DNA from: Roseovarius salincola
GTDB lineage: Bacteria; Pseudomonadota; Alphaproteobacteria; Rhodobacterales; Rhodobacteraceae
Length of the DNA stretch: 55,235 nucleotides
Direction of reading: 5' to 3'
NCBI RefSeq assembly: GCF_026891095.1
Contig: NZ_JAPTNL010000020.1
Span: 1-55,235, forward strand
Position 1 is the stretch's first letter. Every line of letters begins with the position of its first letter. Position numbers and translations under genes: made by a program. Under the pieces are notes generated by a model that saw nothing but the letters and a program-made list of their open reading frames with translations, was not told the DNA's origin and searched no databases. Positions 8,220-17,682 of this stretch are shown piece after piece.

Positions 8220-9385
8220 GATAGGCGTTCCTTGAAGTCGAGATAGCCGAACTCGCGCAGGATCCGCAGATCGTCGGTGCGGCTGTTCCAGATGGCGATG
8301 GCGGGCAGGGGCACGCCGTTGAAGGTGTTGGTCTTGACCATCGAGTAATGCGCCTGATCGAGAAAGGCGAAACGTTGTCCGATATCAAGCGGGGCGGCCC
8401 AAGTATAATCGCCGATGATGTCCCCCGCCAGGCAGGACGGCCCGCCCAGCCGGTAGGTATGGCCGGTCTTGGCCTCGTCGAGCAGTGCAGGACGATAGGG
8501 GGCCTCGATCACGTCGGGCATGTGGCAGGTTGCCGATATATCGGTGATCGCTATGGGCATCGTGTTCTCGAACGTGTCGAGGATTTCACCCACCAGGATA
8601 CCGGCATCGAGCGCCACCGCCTCGCCTGGTTCCAGGTACAGCTCGACGCCGTGGCGTGCGCGGATATCCTTGATGAAGTCGATCAGTCCGGCGCGATCAT
8701 AATCGTCGCGGGTGATATGGTGCCCGCCGCCCAGGTTGATCCATTGAAGGCGCGCCATATGGGGCGCCAGCAGCGGCTCCACGGCCTCCCAGGTGCGCCG
8801 GAGCGGGGCGAAACCCTGTTCGCAAAGCGTGTGCATATGCAGCCCCGCGACCCCGTCGAGCGCGGATGCGTTCAGTTGCGAGACCGGCACGCCAAGGCGC
8901 GAGCAGGGCTGGCAAGGGTCGTATTTCTCCACTTCGCCTTCGGAATGCTGCGGGTTGATGCGCAGCCCGACGGACACGCCCGCCGCCTGCGCGCGCGCGC
9001 CAAAACGGTCCTTCTGCCCGAGACTGTTGAAAATCAGGTGGTCGCTCAGGCCGAGAATCTCGTCGATCTCGGACTCCTTGTAACCGGTCGAGAAGGTCGT
9101 GACCTCGCCGCCATATTCCTCGCGCCCGAGGCGCGCTTCGTGCAATCCGCTGGCGCAGGTGCCCGCGAGATACGAGCGCACCAGCGGCGCCAGCGAGAAC
9201 ATGGAAAATGCCTTGAGCGCGCAGAGCATCCGCGCGCCCGAGGCCGTTCCGACATATGCCAGCACCTCAAGATTGGCCTCAAGCGCGACCTCGTCCACCA
9301 CAAAACAGGGCGAGGGCACGCGTCCAAGGTCGAAGTGCCGAAAGGCGCCGGCATCCCCGGCCTGGGTCTGCATGGGCTGGGTCAT
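8216..9385 (-). CDS. nspC: Carboxynorspermidine/carboxyspermidine decarboxylase
   Basis: PLP-dependent decarboxylase of the alanine-racemase fold, 389 aa, that removes CO2 from carboxyspermidine (or carboxynorspermidine) to give spermidine (or norspermidine). The PLP lysine is in MLCALKAFSMF near residue 51; the glycine-rich phosphate loop reads INLGGGHH, and CHMPDVIEAPYRP is typical of this family. The start is ATG 9385 (MTQPMQTQ); an upstream in-frame extension to 9457 overlaps the preceding gene and is not needed. With putrescine made by speA-speB, spermidine is the expected product. Confidence 0.9.
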   Translation of the reverse strand: MTQPMQTQAGDAGAFRHFDLGRVPSPCFVVDEVALEANLEVLAYVGTASGARMLCALKAFSMFSLAPLVRSYLAGTCASGLHEARLGREEYGGEVTTFSTGYKESEIDEILGLSDHLIFNSLGQKDRFGARAQAAGVSVGLRINPQHSEGEVEKYDPCQPCSRLGVPVSQLNASALDGVAGLHMHTLCEQGFAPLRRTWEAVEPLLAPHMARLQWINLGGGHHITRDDYDRAGLIDFIKDIRARHGVELYLEPGEAVALDAGILVGEILDTFENTMPIAITDISATCHMPDVIEAPYRPALLDEAKTGHTYRLGGPSCLAGDIIGDYTWAAPLDIGQRFAFLDQAHYSMVKTNTFNGVPLPAIAIWNSRTDDLRILREFGYLDFKERLS

Positions 9386-9407
9386 GGCGTGGATGTCCCG
9401 GTTCGGT

Positions 9408-10619
9408 TCAGAACGAGACCGGCCCGTCCAACTCATGCACCTGCCAGGGCAGGCCATGCTTGTTCAGCATGTCCATGAAATCATCCGGATCGAGCTGTTC
9501 CATGTTCCACACGCCCGGCGCCGTCCAATTGCCCTTGAGCACCTGCGCCGCGCCAATCATCGCCGGGACGCCGGTCGTATAGGACACCGCCTGGCTGCCG
9601 ACCTCGGCAAAGCATTCTTCGTGGTCGCAGATATTGTAGATGTAATAGGTCTTTTCGCCCGACCCGTCCTTGGCCTCGCCTGTGGCGATATCGCCGATAC
9701 ACGCCTTGCCCTTGGTCTGCTCGCCGAGGTCGCCGGGATCGGGCAGCAGAGTCTTGAGAAACTGGATCGGGATGATCTCGACCCCGTTATGCATGACCGG
9801 GTCGATCCGGGTCATGCCGACATTCTGCAAGACCTTGGCATGGGTGATATAGGCATCCCCGAAGGTCATCCAGAACCGCGCGCGCTCGATCTCGGGGAAA
9901 TGGGTGCTCAGGCTTTCGAGTTCCTCGTGATACATGAGATACATGTTCTTGGGGCCGATGCCGGGGAAATCGAACTCGACCTTGTGGGTCATGGCCGGGG
10001 TCACCTGCCAATCGCCACCCTCCCAGTGCTTGGCATCCTGCAACACTTCGCGCAGGTTGATCTCGGGGTTGAAATTTGTGGCGAAGGCCTGATCGTTGCT
10101 GCCGCCATTGGCATCGAGAACGTCGATTTCGCGTATGCTGTCGAGCTTGTGCTTTTTCAGCCAGGTGGCGAACACGCTGGTCACACCGGGGTCGAACCCT
10201 GACCCGAGGATCGCCGTCAGCCCGGCCTTGCGAAACTTGTCCTGATAGGCCCATTGCCATCTGTATTCGAACTTGGCCTCGTCCTCGGGTTCGTAATTCG
10301 CCGTGTCGAGGTAATGGCAGCCCGCCTCGAGACAGGCATCCATCAGTTTGAGATCCTGGTAGGGCAGCGCCAGGTTGACGAGGATCTCGGCCCCGGTCTT
10401 GCGGATCAGGGCGACCGTCGCTGCCACGTCCATCGCGTCGAGCGCGGCGGTGTCGATGTCGACACCGACCCGTTCCTTGACCGATCTGGCAATCGCGTCG
10501 CACTTGGACTTCGTGCGGCTGGCCAGGGTGATATGCGTGAAGATATCGGCATTCATCGCCATCTTGTGGACGGCGGCATGGCTGACGCCGCCGGCGCCGA
10601 TTACGAGTGTGTTTCCCAT
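9408..10619 (-). CDS. Carboxyspermidine dehydrogenase (saccharopine dehydrogenase family)
   Basis: 403-aa NAD(P)H-dependent enzyme of the saccharopine dehydrogenase fold. It starts with a Rossmann motif, TLVIGAGGVSHAAVHK at residues 4-19. Family members acting here condense putrescine (or diaminopropane) with aspartate semialdehyde and reduce the imine to carboxyspermidine (or carboxynorspermidine). The block LGSGFDPGVTSVFATW and the partner decarboxylase 22 bases downstream support this rather than lysine metabolism. ATG 10619 is chosen because it places the Rossmann strand at the N-terminus as usual. Confidence 0.88.
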   Translation of the reverse strand: MGNTLVIGAGGVSHAAVHKMAMNADIFTHITLASRTKSKCDAIARSVKERVGVDIDTAALDAMDVAATVALIRKTGAEILVNLALPYQDLKLMDACLEAGCHYLDTANYEPEDEAKFEYRWQWAYQDKFRKAGLTAILGSGFDPGVTSVFATWLKKHKLDSIREIDVLDANGGSNDQAFATNFNPEINLREVLQDAKHWEGGDWQVTPAMTHKVEFDFPGIGPKNMYLMYHEELESLSTHFPEIERARFWMTFGDAYITHAKVLQNVGMTRIDPVMHNGVEIIPIQFLKTLLPDPGDLGEQTKGKACIGDIATGEAKDGSGEKTYYIYNICDHEECFAEVGSQAVSYTTGVPAMIGAAQVLKGNWTAPGVWNMEQLDPDDFMDMLNKHGLPWQVHELDGPVSF

Positions 10620-10645
10620 GACCTCTGTCTCCCGGGTTTGTTCGC

Positions 10646-12532
10646 TTATTCGTAGTAGGTGTAACCGTTGATGCTGTCGCGATAGGCCGCCATCAGCGGG
10701 CGCCGTTCCTCGACGCTGATGACACCTCTGGAAATCGCACCATCCACCAGCTTGCGGAAGGCGTCCACACAATCACTGGGGTCGTATTCGACGTAAGAGA
10801 GAACTTCGGCGATGGTGTCTCCTTCCTGTTCGTGAAGCAGATCAAATCCCGCATCCTCGCGCAAGTCTATCGTAACCACATTGGTGTCGCCGAACAGGTT
10901 GTGCAGGTCGCCCAGCGTTTCCTGGTAGGCACCGACAAAGAACACGCCCATGTGATAGGGCCGGTCCTGGGGCAGATCATGTACCGGCAAGGACGGCGAC
11001 GTGCCATCGGCGACGATGAAATGATCGACCTTGCCGTCGCTGTCGCAGGTGATGTCCGATAACACCGCGCGGCGGGTGGGGGCCTGATCCAGCATCTGAA
11101 GGGGCATCAGCGGATGCAGCTGGTCGATCGCCCAGACATCAGGCAGCGACTGGAACAGCGAGAAATTGCAGTGATAGATATCGGCGAGCTTGTGCAGCTC
11201 GTCCTCGATATCCGCGCCACGCTCGTCAGTGGCGGCCACTGCCTTGATGCGGGCCATCAGGTGGCGGTAGATCGTTTCGGTACGGGCCATCTGGCGCAGC
11301 CCGACATGGCCGCGCCGAAAGAGGGCGCGCATCTCGTTGCGATAGAAGCTGGCGTCGTTCAGGCATTCGCGCAGCCGGTCCCCCGACAGATAATCGCCGA
11401 CGGCCGTCAGGTCGCTGACGTAGTGGTGATCGTCGGGTTCGGCGGCGGGTGCGTCTGGGGCGTCGAACAAGGTTGCCTCAAGCACGTTAAAGATCAGCAT
11501 CGAGGAGGTCGCGACCGAGGCACGCCCGCTTTCGGTGACCAGGGTGGGATGCTCCACGCCAGCTTCGTTCATCGCATAGGCGACCGTTTCGACGATATTG
11601 GCGCAGTATTCCTCGACGCTGTAATTCACCGAATTGGCTGTGGCCTTCTGCTCGCCGGTATAGTCGAAGCCAAGCCCGCCACCGAGGTCGAGATGCGTGA
11701 GCGGCGCCCCTTCGGCCGTCATCTCGCAGAAATAGCGGCAGGCGTCGCCAACGGCGCGGCGGACATCGTTCACGTCGGGCACCTGGCTGCCCAGATGCGA
11801 GTGCTGAAGCGTGAGGCAATGCAGCAGGCCCGCGTCACGAAGCTTGTCGATCACCTCGACCAGTTGGGCGGTGTTCATCCCGAAGGTCGAGCGATCCCCG
11901 GAACTGGCGGCCCAGTTTCCGCTGATCTGGTTGGTCAGCTTGACGCGCACACCCAGCATCGGTTCGACCCCGAGCGCGCGGCTGGTTTCGATGACGGTAT
12001 CCACCTCCATCGTGCTTTCCAGGACGATGACCGTGTTGAAGCCAAGTTTGCGCGACTGGATCGCGAGGCCGACGAATTCCGTATCCTTGACGCCATTGCA
12101 GACGATCAGAGCGTCGTCGGGGAGCTTGTGGGCGAGGGCTATGACCAGCTCGGGCTTCGATCCCGCCTCGAGCCCGAAATCGTATTTGCGCCCGAATTCC
12201 ACAATCCGGTCCACGACCTGAGCCTGCTGATTGACCTTGATGGGAAACACCCCGCGATAGGTGCCTTGATAGCCGGTGCGCACGATCGCGTCGCGGAAGC
12301 TCTCGTTGATCTGGCGGATGGCATCTTCGAGATAGGAACTGACGCGAAGGATCATCGGCGTGTGGATGCCACGCTTTTCGAGGTCGCGGATGATCTCGGG
12401 AAGGCTGACCGGGGGGGCGTCGGGCGATAGCGGGTTCTTAAGCGCGACATCGCCGTTTTCGAGAACCTCGAAGAACCCGCGCCCCCAGCGCTTCAGCCCG
12501 TAGATGTCTTCATGGGTGTCGCTTGTCGTCAT
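10646..12532 (-). CDS. speA: Biosynthetic arginine decarboxylase
   Basis: 628-aa PLP enzyme converting arginine to agmatine. It begins (residues 10-30) with YGLKRWGRGFFEV, typical of the family. The PLP lysine lies in GVFPIKVNQQAQVV near residue 93; the substrate and phosphate regions include HSHLGSQVPD and LDLGGGLGFDY. Length is close to the E. coli enzyme. A GGGAGCG ribosome site precedes ATG 12532. It is the first gene of the run speA, carboxyspermidine dehydrogenase, carboxyspermidine decarboxylase, speB, with intergenic gaps of about 26 and 22 bases and then a four-base overlap. The 171 bases upstream must contain the operon promoter; I saw no clear operator. Confidence 0.94.
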   Translation of the reverse strand: MTTSDTHEDIYGLKRWGRGFFEVLENGDVALKNPLSPDAPPVSLPEIIRDLEKRGIHTPMILRVSSYLEDAIRQINESFRDAIVRTGYQGTYRGVFPIKVNQQAQVVDRIVEFGRKYDFGLEAGSKPELVIALAHKLPDDALIVCNGVKDTEFVGLAIQSRKLGFNTVIVLESTMEVDTVIETSRALGVEPMLGVRVKLTNQISGNWAASSGDRSTFGMNTAQLVEVIDKLRDAGLLHCLTLQHSHLGSQVPDVNDVRRAVGDACRYFCEMTAEGAPLTHLDLGGGLGFDYTGEQKATANSVNYSVEEYCANIVETVAYAMNEAGVEHPTLVTESGRASVATSSMLIFNVLEATLFDAPDAPAAEPDDHHYVSDLTAVGDYLSGDRLRECLNDASFYRNEMRALFRRGHVGLRQMARTETIYRHLMARIKAVAATDERGADIEDELHKLADIYHCNFSLFQSLPDVWAIDQLHPLMPLQMLDQAPTRRAVLSDITCDSDGKVDHFIVADGTSPSLPVHDLPQDRPYHMGVFFVGAYQETLGDLHNLFGDTNVVTIDLREDAGFDLLHEQEGDTIAEVLSYVEYDPSDCVDAFRKLVDGAISRGVISVEERRPLMAAYRDSINGYTYYE

Positions 12533-12703
12533 GGCGTTCGCTCCCGTGGGAAGGGTGATGGGGTCCGCGCCCCGGAGTGTCAGCCGGGAGCGCGTTTCAA
12601 ACAGAACAAAGAGCTCTTCGCGCCGTAGTCGCCGGCGCAAGATTCGTCCAGTGCTATTGCGCGGCGAAGGGTCTCGCGTTCAGGTGCGCGCCGACGTGGT
12701 GGT

Positions 12704-14752
12704 TCAGGGCGCCGTGTTTGCAGACCTACGGCGTCGGCGAATTTGGAGGAAGGCAACCGGCGACCACAGGGCCAGCCCGATCGCCATCGTCGTGAGGCCG
12801 GGTGCAATGAACAACAACGATGTCAGCGCCACCGCCCAGCGTTCCAGCCGCGTCAGCGGGGCGATCAGAAAGCCCGAGAAGGCAACCCCCAGACCGCCGA
12901 TACCCAGCATGGCACCTGCCAGCGTGATCGTGAACGACGCCCAGGTAAAGCCCTCGGTTATCAGCAAAAGTGCGGGAGAGTAGACGAAGACGAAGGGCAC
13001 GAGCGCCTTGGCGATCCCGAGCCGGAAAGCGGTGTTGCCGGTCTTGAAGGGGTTCGATCCCGCGATCCCGGCTGCTGCATAGGCCGCGAGCGCAACAGGC
13101 GGAGTGATATCCGCCAGCACTCCGTAATAGAACACGAAGAAATGCGCGACGAGCGGTTCGACGTTCAAGACCGCCAGAGCGGGGGCCGCGACCGCCACGA
13201 GAATGATGTAAGTCGCCGTGGTGGGAATGCCCGCGCCCATGATGATGCAGGCGATGGCGATCAGGATCAACGAGACGAACAGCGCCCATTGTTCGATGGC
13301 GAAATAGCTGAGCGGCCAGAGGGCGCTCAGAAAGCCGCCCATGTCGGTTGCGGTCTGAACCACGACATAGCCGAGGCGAAAGCCGACGCCGGTCAGGGTG
13401 ACGACGCCAACGACGACGCCAACGGTCGCAGCGGCGGCGCCGACTGCCAGCGTGTTGCGCGCACCGTCAGCCAGAGCCCGCCAGAGGTCCTTCAGTGTCA
13501 GCCGGTTAACGGGGTTGAGGAAGCCCACGACGATGCAGGCAATAATGCCGTATACCGCCGCATAATCCGGTGTCTTGCCGCTCAGGATCAGGTAGACGAG
13601 GATGAAAAGCGGGATCACGGACAGCCAGTGTTGGCGCAGCACAAGTCCCGCCTTGGGAAGCTCGGACGCAGCAAGGCCGCGCAGTCCTAGCTTGCGGGCC
13701 TCGAGATGGACCATGATGAAAATCCCGAAATAGTGCAGCAGGGCAGGGAACAGGGCTGCCGCCAGGATATCGCGCAGGGGAATTTCCAGATACTCGACCA
13801 TGATGAAGGCCGCGGCCCCCAGGATCGGCGGCGTGATCTGCCCGCCGGTAGAAGAGGTGGCCTCGACCGCGCCCGAGAAATGCGCCGGATAGCCGACGCG
13901 CTTCATCGCCGGAATGGTCAGCGCACCGGTCGTTACTGTGTTGGCGATGGACGAGCCCGAGATCGTCCCCATGAAGGCCGATGAGAAGATCGCGACCTTC
14001 GCAGGGCCGCCCGCAAAGCGCCCAGCGATCACCATGGCAAGGTCGATGAACAACTGCCCCAGCCCGATCCGCGTTGCCAGAACGCCGAAGAGGATGAACA
14101 GGAACACATATTGCGCCATCACGCCGATGGCGATGCCGTAGATCCCCTGATTGGTCATGTAGAGATGGTTAATCAGCCCTTGCCAGCTGGCGCCGCCATG
14201 TTTGAGAGCCCCCGGCGCCCATGGGCCGAAGACCGCGAAGGCCACGAAGATCAGCGCGATGACCGGCAATGTCGGGCCGACCGCGCGCCGCGTCGCCTCG
14301 AGGGTCAGCAGCAAAAGCGCCGTGCCCATGAGAACGTCCATGTCAGAAGGGTTGCCGACCCGGATCGAGACCACCTGCGGCGGCAGAAGCGGAAGGTAAA
14401 GTGCTGCGCCCACTGCCAGCATGGCAAAGACGATATCGAGCAGTGGAACGCCGTCGGGGCGATACCACGCCGGGGCGGGTTGCAGATCAGTCGCGCGACG
14501 CCGCCACGAGAACAGCAGAAATACGAGTCCGAGGACGAAAGAGAGGTGGATCCCGCGATGCAGCAGCTCACGGACAAGCCCAAAGCCCGAGGCATAGAAA
14601 TGATAGGCCGACATCGCGACCAGCGTGACCGAAACAATAAGGGCGATCCGGCGGCCGGTGGTCCGAAAGGCCAGTTCGGGATCGTATTTGCGTTCAATCT
14701 CGTGCAGCTCTTCGGCTGTGAGTTCGCGGTCTTTCGTCGGTTCTTCGGCCAT
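12704..14752 (-). CDS. TRAP transporter fused 4TM/12TM permease (system 1)
   Basis: Fused small-plus-large membrane subunit of a TRAP uptake system, 682 aa. The N-terminal cytoplasmic helix (ELTAEELHEIERKYDPE) is followed by about four helices of the small (DctQ-like) part, then the large DctM-like part with GTISGSSIANTVTTGALTIP, GGQITPPILGAAAF and, in the second half, MGAGIPTTATYIIL and YYGVLADITPPVALAAYAAA. TRAP systems use an ion gradient and a periplasmic binding protein. The TAXI-type binding protein is encoded just upstream (14837-15847). ATG 14752 is preferred over GTG 14761. The substrate is unknown. Confidence 0.92.
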   Translation of the reverse strand: MAEEPTKDRELTAEELHEIERKYDPELAFRTTGRRIALIVSVTLVAMSAYHFYASGFGLVRELLHRGIHLSFVLGLVFLLFSWRRRATDLQPAPAWYRPDGVPLLDIVFAMLAVGAALYLPLLPPQVVSIRVGNPSDMDVLMGTALLLLTLEATRRAVGPTLPVIALIFVAFAVFGPWAPGALKHGGASWQGLINHLYMTNQGIYGIAIGVMAQYVFLFILFGVLATRIGLGQLFIDLAMVIAGRFAGGPAKVAIFSSAFMGTISGSSIANTVTTGALTIPAMKRVGYPAHFSGAVEATSSTGGQITPPILGAAAFIMVEYLEIPLRDILAAALFPALLHYFGIFIMVHLEARKLGLRGLAASELPKAGLVLRQHWLSVIPLFILVYLILSGKTPDYAAVYGIIACIVVGFLNPVNRLTLKDLWRALADGARNTLAVGAAAATVGVVVGVVTLTGVGFRLGYVVVQTATDMGGFLSALWPLSYFAIEQWALFVSLILIAIACIIMGAGIPTTATYIILVAVAAPALAVLNVEPLVAHFFVFYYGVLADITPPVALAAYAAAGIAGSNPFKTGNTAFRLGIAKALVPFVFVYSPALLLITEGFTWASFTITLAGAMLGIGGLGVAFSGFLIAPLTRLERWAVALTSLLFIAPGLTTMAIGLALWSPVAFLQIRRRRRSANTAP

Positions 14753-14782
14753 CGTCTGCACCCGGCAAGTTCAATCAGGACA

Positions 14783-14815
14783 AAAGAAGCCCGACCGCCG
14801 AAGTGGCAGCCGGGC
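14783..14815 (-). terminator. Intrinsic-terminator-like hairpin between TAXI binding protein and permease
   Basis: On the minus strand an 11-base stem, GCCCGGCTGCC paired with GGCGGTCGGGC (two G-U pairs) around the loop ACTTC, is followed directly by TTCTTTTG. This has the form of a rho-independent terminator, placed inside the operon. It probably acts as a leaky terminator or mRNA stabiliser, giving more binding protein than permease. Confidence 0.7.
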
Positions 14816-14836
14816 CGGATACGGCAGGGCGCGTGA

Positions 14837-15847
14837 TCACTTGATCAGCCCGGCCTCCTCGTAAAAGCGCTTGGCGCCTTCATGCAGCGGCACGCCAATA
14901 CCTTTGAGTGCGGTTTCCGCCGTGATCGTCTTGCCCTTTGCATGGCCGACATCCAGCAGCTTGCGCGATTTGTCGTTCCAGAGCGCCTTGGTGATCTCGT
15001 AGATCAGCTCGGGATCCTCTTCGGCCGAAGTGAACCACTGTGCGCCCACGGCGACCGTTTCGGTGGCGGCGACGCCTTCATAGGTGCCTTCGGGAATCTC
15101 GCTTTGCGCAAAGAAGCCGAATTCGCTGGTCAGCTTGTCGGCACCTTCGCCCGAGATCGGCACCAGTTTGATGTCTTCGGCCGAGGCCAATTCCACCAGC
15201 GAGCCGGTGGGATAGCCGGCGACCACGAAGAAGGCGTCGATCTTGCCGTTGCGCAGCGCCTCGGAGGCGGCGTTGCCCTTGAGCGCCTCGGCCGTCACGT
15301 CATCGACCGACAGGCCATTGGCTTCGAGGATCAGACCGGCATCGACATAGGTGCCCGAGCCCGGCTCGTCGAGCGAGACGCGCTTGCCCGCCAGCTCCGC
15401 GACGGAATCGATGCCGCTATCTGCGAGCGCGACAAGGTGAATGTGCTCTTCGAACAGGGCGGCGATGGTGCGCAGGTTCTCGGCGGGCGGTTGGCCGTCC
15501 ATCGTGCCGGTACCCGTATAAGCCCAATAGGCGACATCCGACTGTGCAAAGCCGGAATTGCGCAGGCCAGAGACAATTGCGTTGACGTTGTCCACGGAAC
15601 CGCGCGAAGAGACAGCCGAAGCGATCAGCCCGTCGACGCCGCAGCTTCCGCCTTCTTCGCAGGGGCGCGATCCGGGCGGTTTGGAAATGGCGTTCGCGAT
15701 CACGCCGCCGACCGGGTAATAGGTATAGGCCGTGCCACCCGTGCCGATCGTGAAGAACTTGAGGTCCTGCGCGGTCGCGGATGCCGCCAGTCCGGTAACG
15801 AGCACGGCCCCGACGATGAGGTTGCGTGCGCTGCGAATGAATTGCAT
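14837..15847 (-). CDS. TAXI-family TRAP transporter solute-binding protein (system 1)
   Basis: 336-aa periplasmic binding protein of the TRAP-associated extracytoplasmic immunogenic (TAXI) family. The N-terminus MQFIRSARNLIVGAVLVTGL-(x)6-QD is a signal peptide with likely cleavage after ATA. The mature part starts FFTIGTGGTAYTYYPVGG, and SRPCEEGGSCGVDGLIA is a conserved block shared with the second TAXI protein in this window. A GGGAGA ribosome site precedes ATG 15847. The permease gene follows after a hairpin. Known TAXI ligands include glutamate and dicarboxylates, but the ligand here cannot be inferred. Confidence 0.93.
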   Translation of the reverse strand: MQFIRSARNLIVGAVLVTGLAASATAQDLKFFTIGTGGTAYTYYPVGGVIANAISKPPGSRPCEEGGSCGVDGLIASAVSSRGSVDNVNAIVSGLRNSGFAQSDVAYWAYTGTGTMDGQPPAENLRTIAALFEEHIHLVALADSGIDSVAELAGKRVSLDEPGSGTYVDAGLILEANGLSVDDVTAEALKGNAASEALRNGKIDAFFVVAGYPTGSLVELASAEDIKLVPISGEGADKLTSEFGFFAQSEIPEGTYEGVAATETVAVGAQWFTSAEEDPELIYEITKALWNDKSRKLLDVGHAKGKTITAETALKGIGVPLHEGAKRFYEEAGLIK

Positions 15848-16041
15848 GAGTGTCTCCCTGTGCATATGTTTGCTCACCTTGCTCCTGGTGGCGATTGACC
15901 TGCCTGGCAACGGGCGAGCATGAGCGACGTTATGACAAGCGCAGGGGCGCCGCAACCGCAAGTAAGAGCCGACGCCGCGCGCCATCCGCGGGGGTAGTGC
16001 CTGCTCTAGCTTCACCCTGGAGCGAGCACGGTACAAAACGG

Positions 16042-16935
16042 TCATGTGTGCTCCGGGATGAAGTCGGGATAGATGCCGGAGACGGTGCATGCCCTTGCGC
16101 AATCCATCCACTTGAGCATGCCGTATCCCAGAACCCGCGCGGTTCTGAACCCAAGCTCCGGCGCCCCCGGAACATCGCTCTGCAACGTGTCGCCGGCCAT
16201 CGGAACCCGCGTGCCGGATCGGGCGGCGAGACGAGGCGCGATAGTGCAATGTCGACTATCTCGGGGAAGGGTTTACAGAAGACTCGTGGCGCGTAACCGG
16301 TGGTGTCGGCCAGGCGGTGCGCGAGATGACCGGATTCCAGCGATCACCCGGCCTCTCGAGGTGCCACCAGGTCTGGATTGCCGACCAGCACTGATCGGAG
16401 ATCGTGCAGCAGTGCAGCCTCTAGCAGAGCCTGACGCATGGAATTCCAACCCGCCGAGCCGATCATCAGAAACCCGTCCACTGCAGCATAATCGGTGGGA
16501 TCGTCGCCAAGGAAGCGCAGGGTCAGCCCTCCAATATCCTCGACGCCATGATCTGGCGAAAGCATCGCGCCCCAGTGATATGTATCGCCTGACAGATGGG
16601 CAAGCAGGGCTTCGCGGCTCGAGGCGACCTTGTGCAGCGCGAAGTCGAAACCAAGTCGCGCGTGACCTTCCCTCATAAGCCGCTTGGGATAGCTGGCCGA
16701 ATTCGTTACGAGGCAAAGCCGTTCACCGGCCGCACGCAGGGCGACCATGTGCGCCACCGCGCCCGACACCGGTGCTCCCCACCATTGAGAGCGCCGTAGG
16801 AGTCAAGCAAGATCAGGCCGAACGGCTCGGCCACGGCCCCAAGTCGGGGGTGCATCGCGGCACCGGGAGAACCCGGCGCAGGAAGCCGCGCACGGATCGC
16901 ATGATATGCGGCGAAGGCCGAAGAAGGTCAGTCAT
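16042..16935 (-). pseudogene. HAD-superfamily (class IIA) hydrolase, broken
   Basis: Pieces of one HAD hydrolase lie in order on the minus strand. It opens with ATG 16935 (MTDLL); then in another frame GAVAEPFGLILLDSYGALNG gives the nucleophile region; then, in a third frame, LVTNSASYPKRLMREGH to VLVGNPDLVAPREAG with a TGA at 16344. The same frame continues after the stop (SLESGHLAHRLADTTGYAPR, KPFPEIVDIALSRL), and a last frameshift leads to MAGDTLQSDVPGAPELGFRT and the end at 16042. At least two frameshifts and one stop make it non-functional. It starts nine bases after the phnE remnant ends, so it belonged to the same operon. Confidence 0.82.
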
Positions 16936-16944
16936 GCGCGGTGA

Positions 16945-17672
16945 TCAGCATTGCGGGATCCGCCGCTTGCGCAGCTATGCCTCGGCAACCTCTTACATGA
17001 TCAACAGACCGTGGATGCACATCAGGACCATGACGGCCTAGGACCAGTTGAACGTGCCGATCACGCTTTGCAGGATGATGCCGATCCCGCCCGCACCGAC
17101 GCCGCCAATCATCGCCGAGACGAGCAGATTGCTGTCCAGCCGACAGATCGAGAGGCGGATCTGGCGTGGCTGGATTTGCGGGAAGACGGGGTAGAACAGC
17201 ATCGAAAGTTACGGCGCGCCCGCCGCGCGCATCGCCTCGGCCTGACCGACCTGACCGAAATCGACCCCTTAGATGCGTTCGGCAAGCATCTTGGCGACGA
17301 AGCCGATGGAATAGACAATCAGTGTCAGCCCCGCGGCCAGCGGACCGAAACCCACCGCCTTGACGAAGATGATCGCCACGATCGCCGGGTGAAGGTTGTA
17401 CGCGAGGATGATAACCGCGTGGCCCGGCAGGAAGATCGGTTGCTGGGCGATACATTGCCGGCGGCCATGATGGCTATGGGGATCGACAGAAATATGTAGC
17501 CCGTCGATCAGCACGCCGCCGCGCGCGGAACTCGGGGAAAAGCGCCGCTAAAGATGCGTGCGGCGCGGGCCAGACTCTGGCTGACGCGCTCCCAGTCAAT
17601 GGGCAGCTCATAGTTCGCCGAGACCACACGGATTGCAATGCCCAGCCGTACCGCCCAACACAACACGGGGTT
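16945..17672 (-). pseudogene. phnE: Phosphonate-type ABC permease, broken
   Basis: Minus-strand translation gives recognisable PhnE blocks in order: VVSANYELPIDWERVSQSLA, LIDGLHIS, NLHPAIVAIIFVKAVGFGPL, LTLIVYSIGFVAKMLAERI, FGQVGQAEAMRAAGAP, LFYPVFPQIQPRQI, and IGGVGAGGIGIILQSVIGTF. The chain is interrupted by in-frame stops at 17269-17271, 17209-17211, 17038-17040, 16993-16995 and 16975-16977 and by frameshifts in the N-terminal part. The family is the inner-membrane subunit of phosphonate/phosphate-ester importers. No intact PhnC ATPase gene is nearby. The density of lesions indicates long-standing decay. Confidence 0.82.
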
Positions 17673-17682
17673 GGCGATGATT

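Noticed and set aside
9099..10202. 367-codon open frame on the plus strand
   Set aside because: Antisense to the carboxyspermidine genes, which have clear motifs; no ribosome site or domain.
15848..16249. Long upstream extension of the first TAXI protein
   Set aside because: A signal peptide begins precisely at 15847 with a ribosome site, and the extension overlaps the HAD pseudogene.
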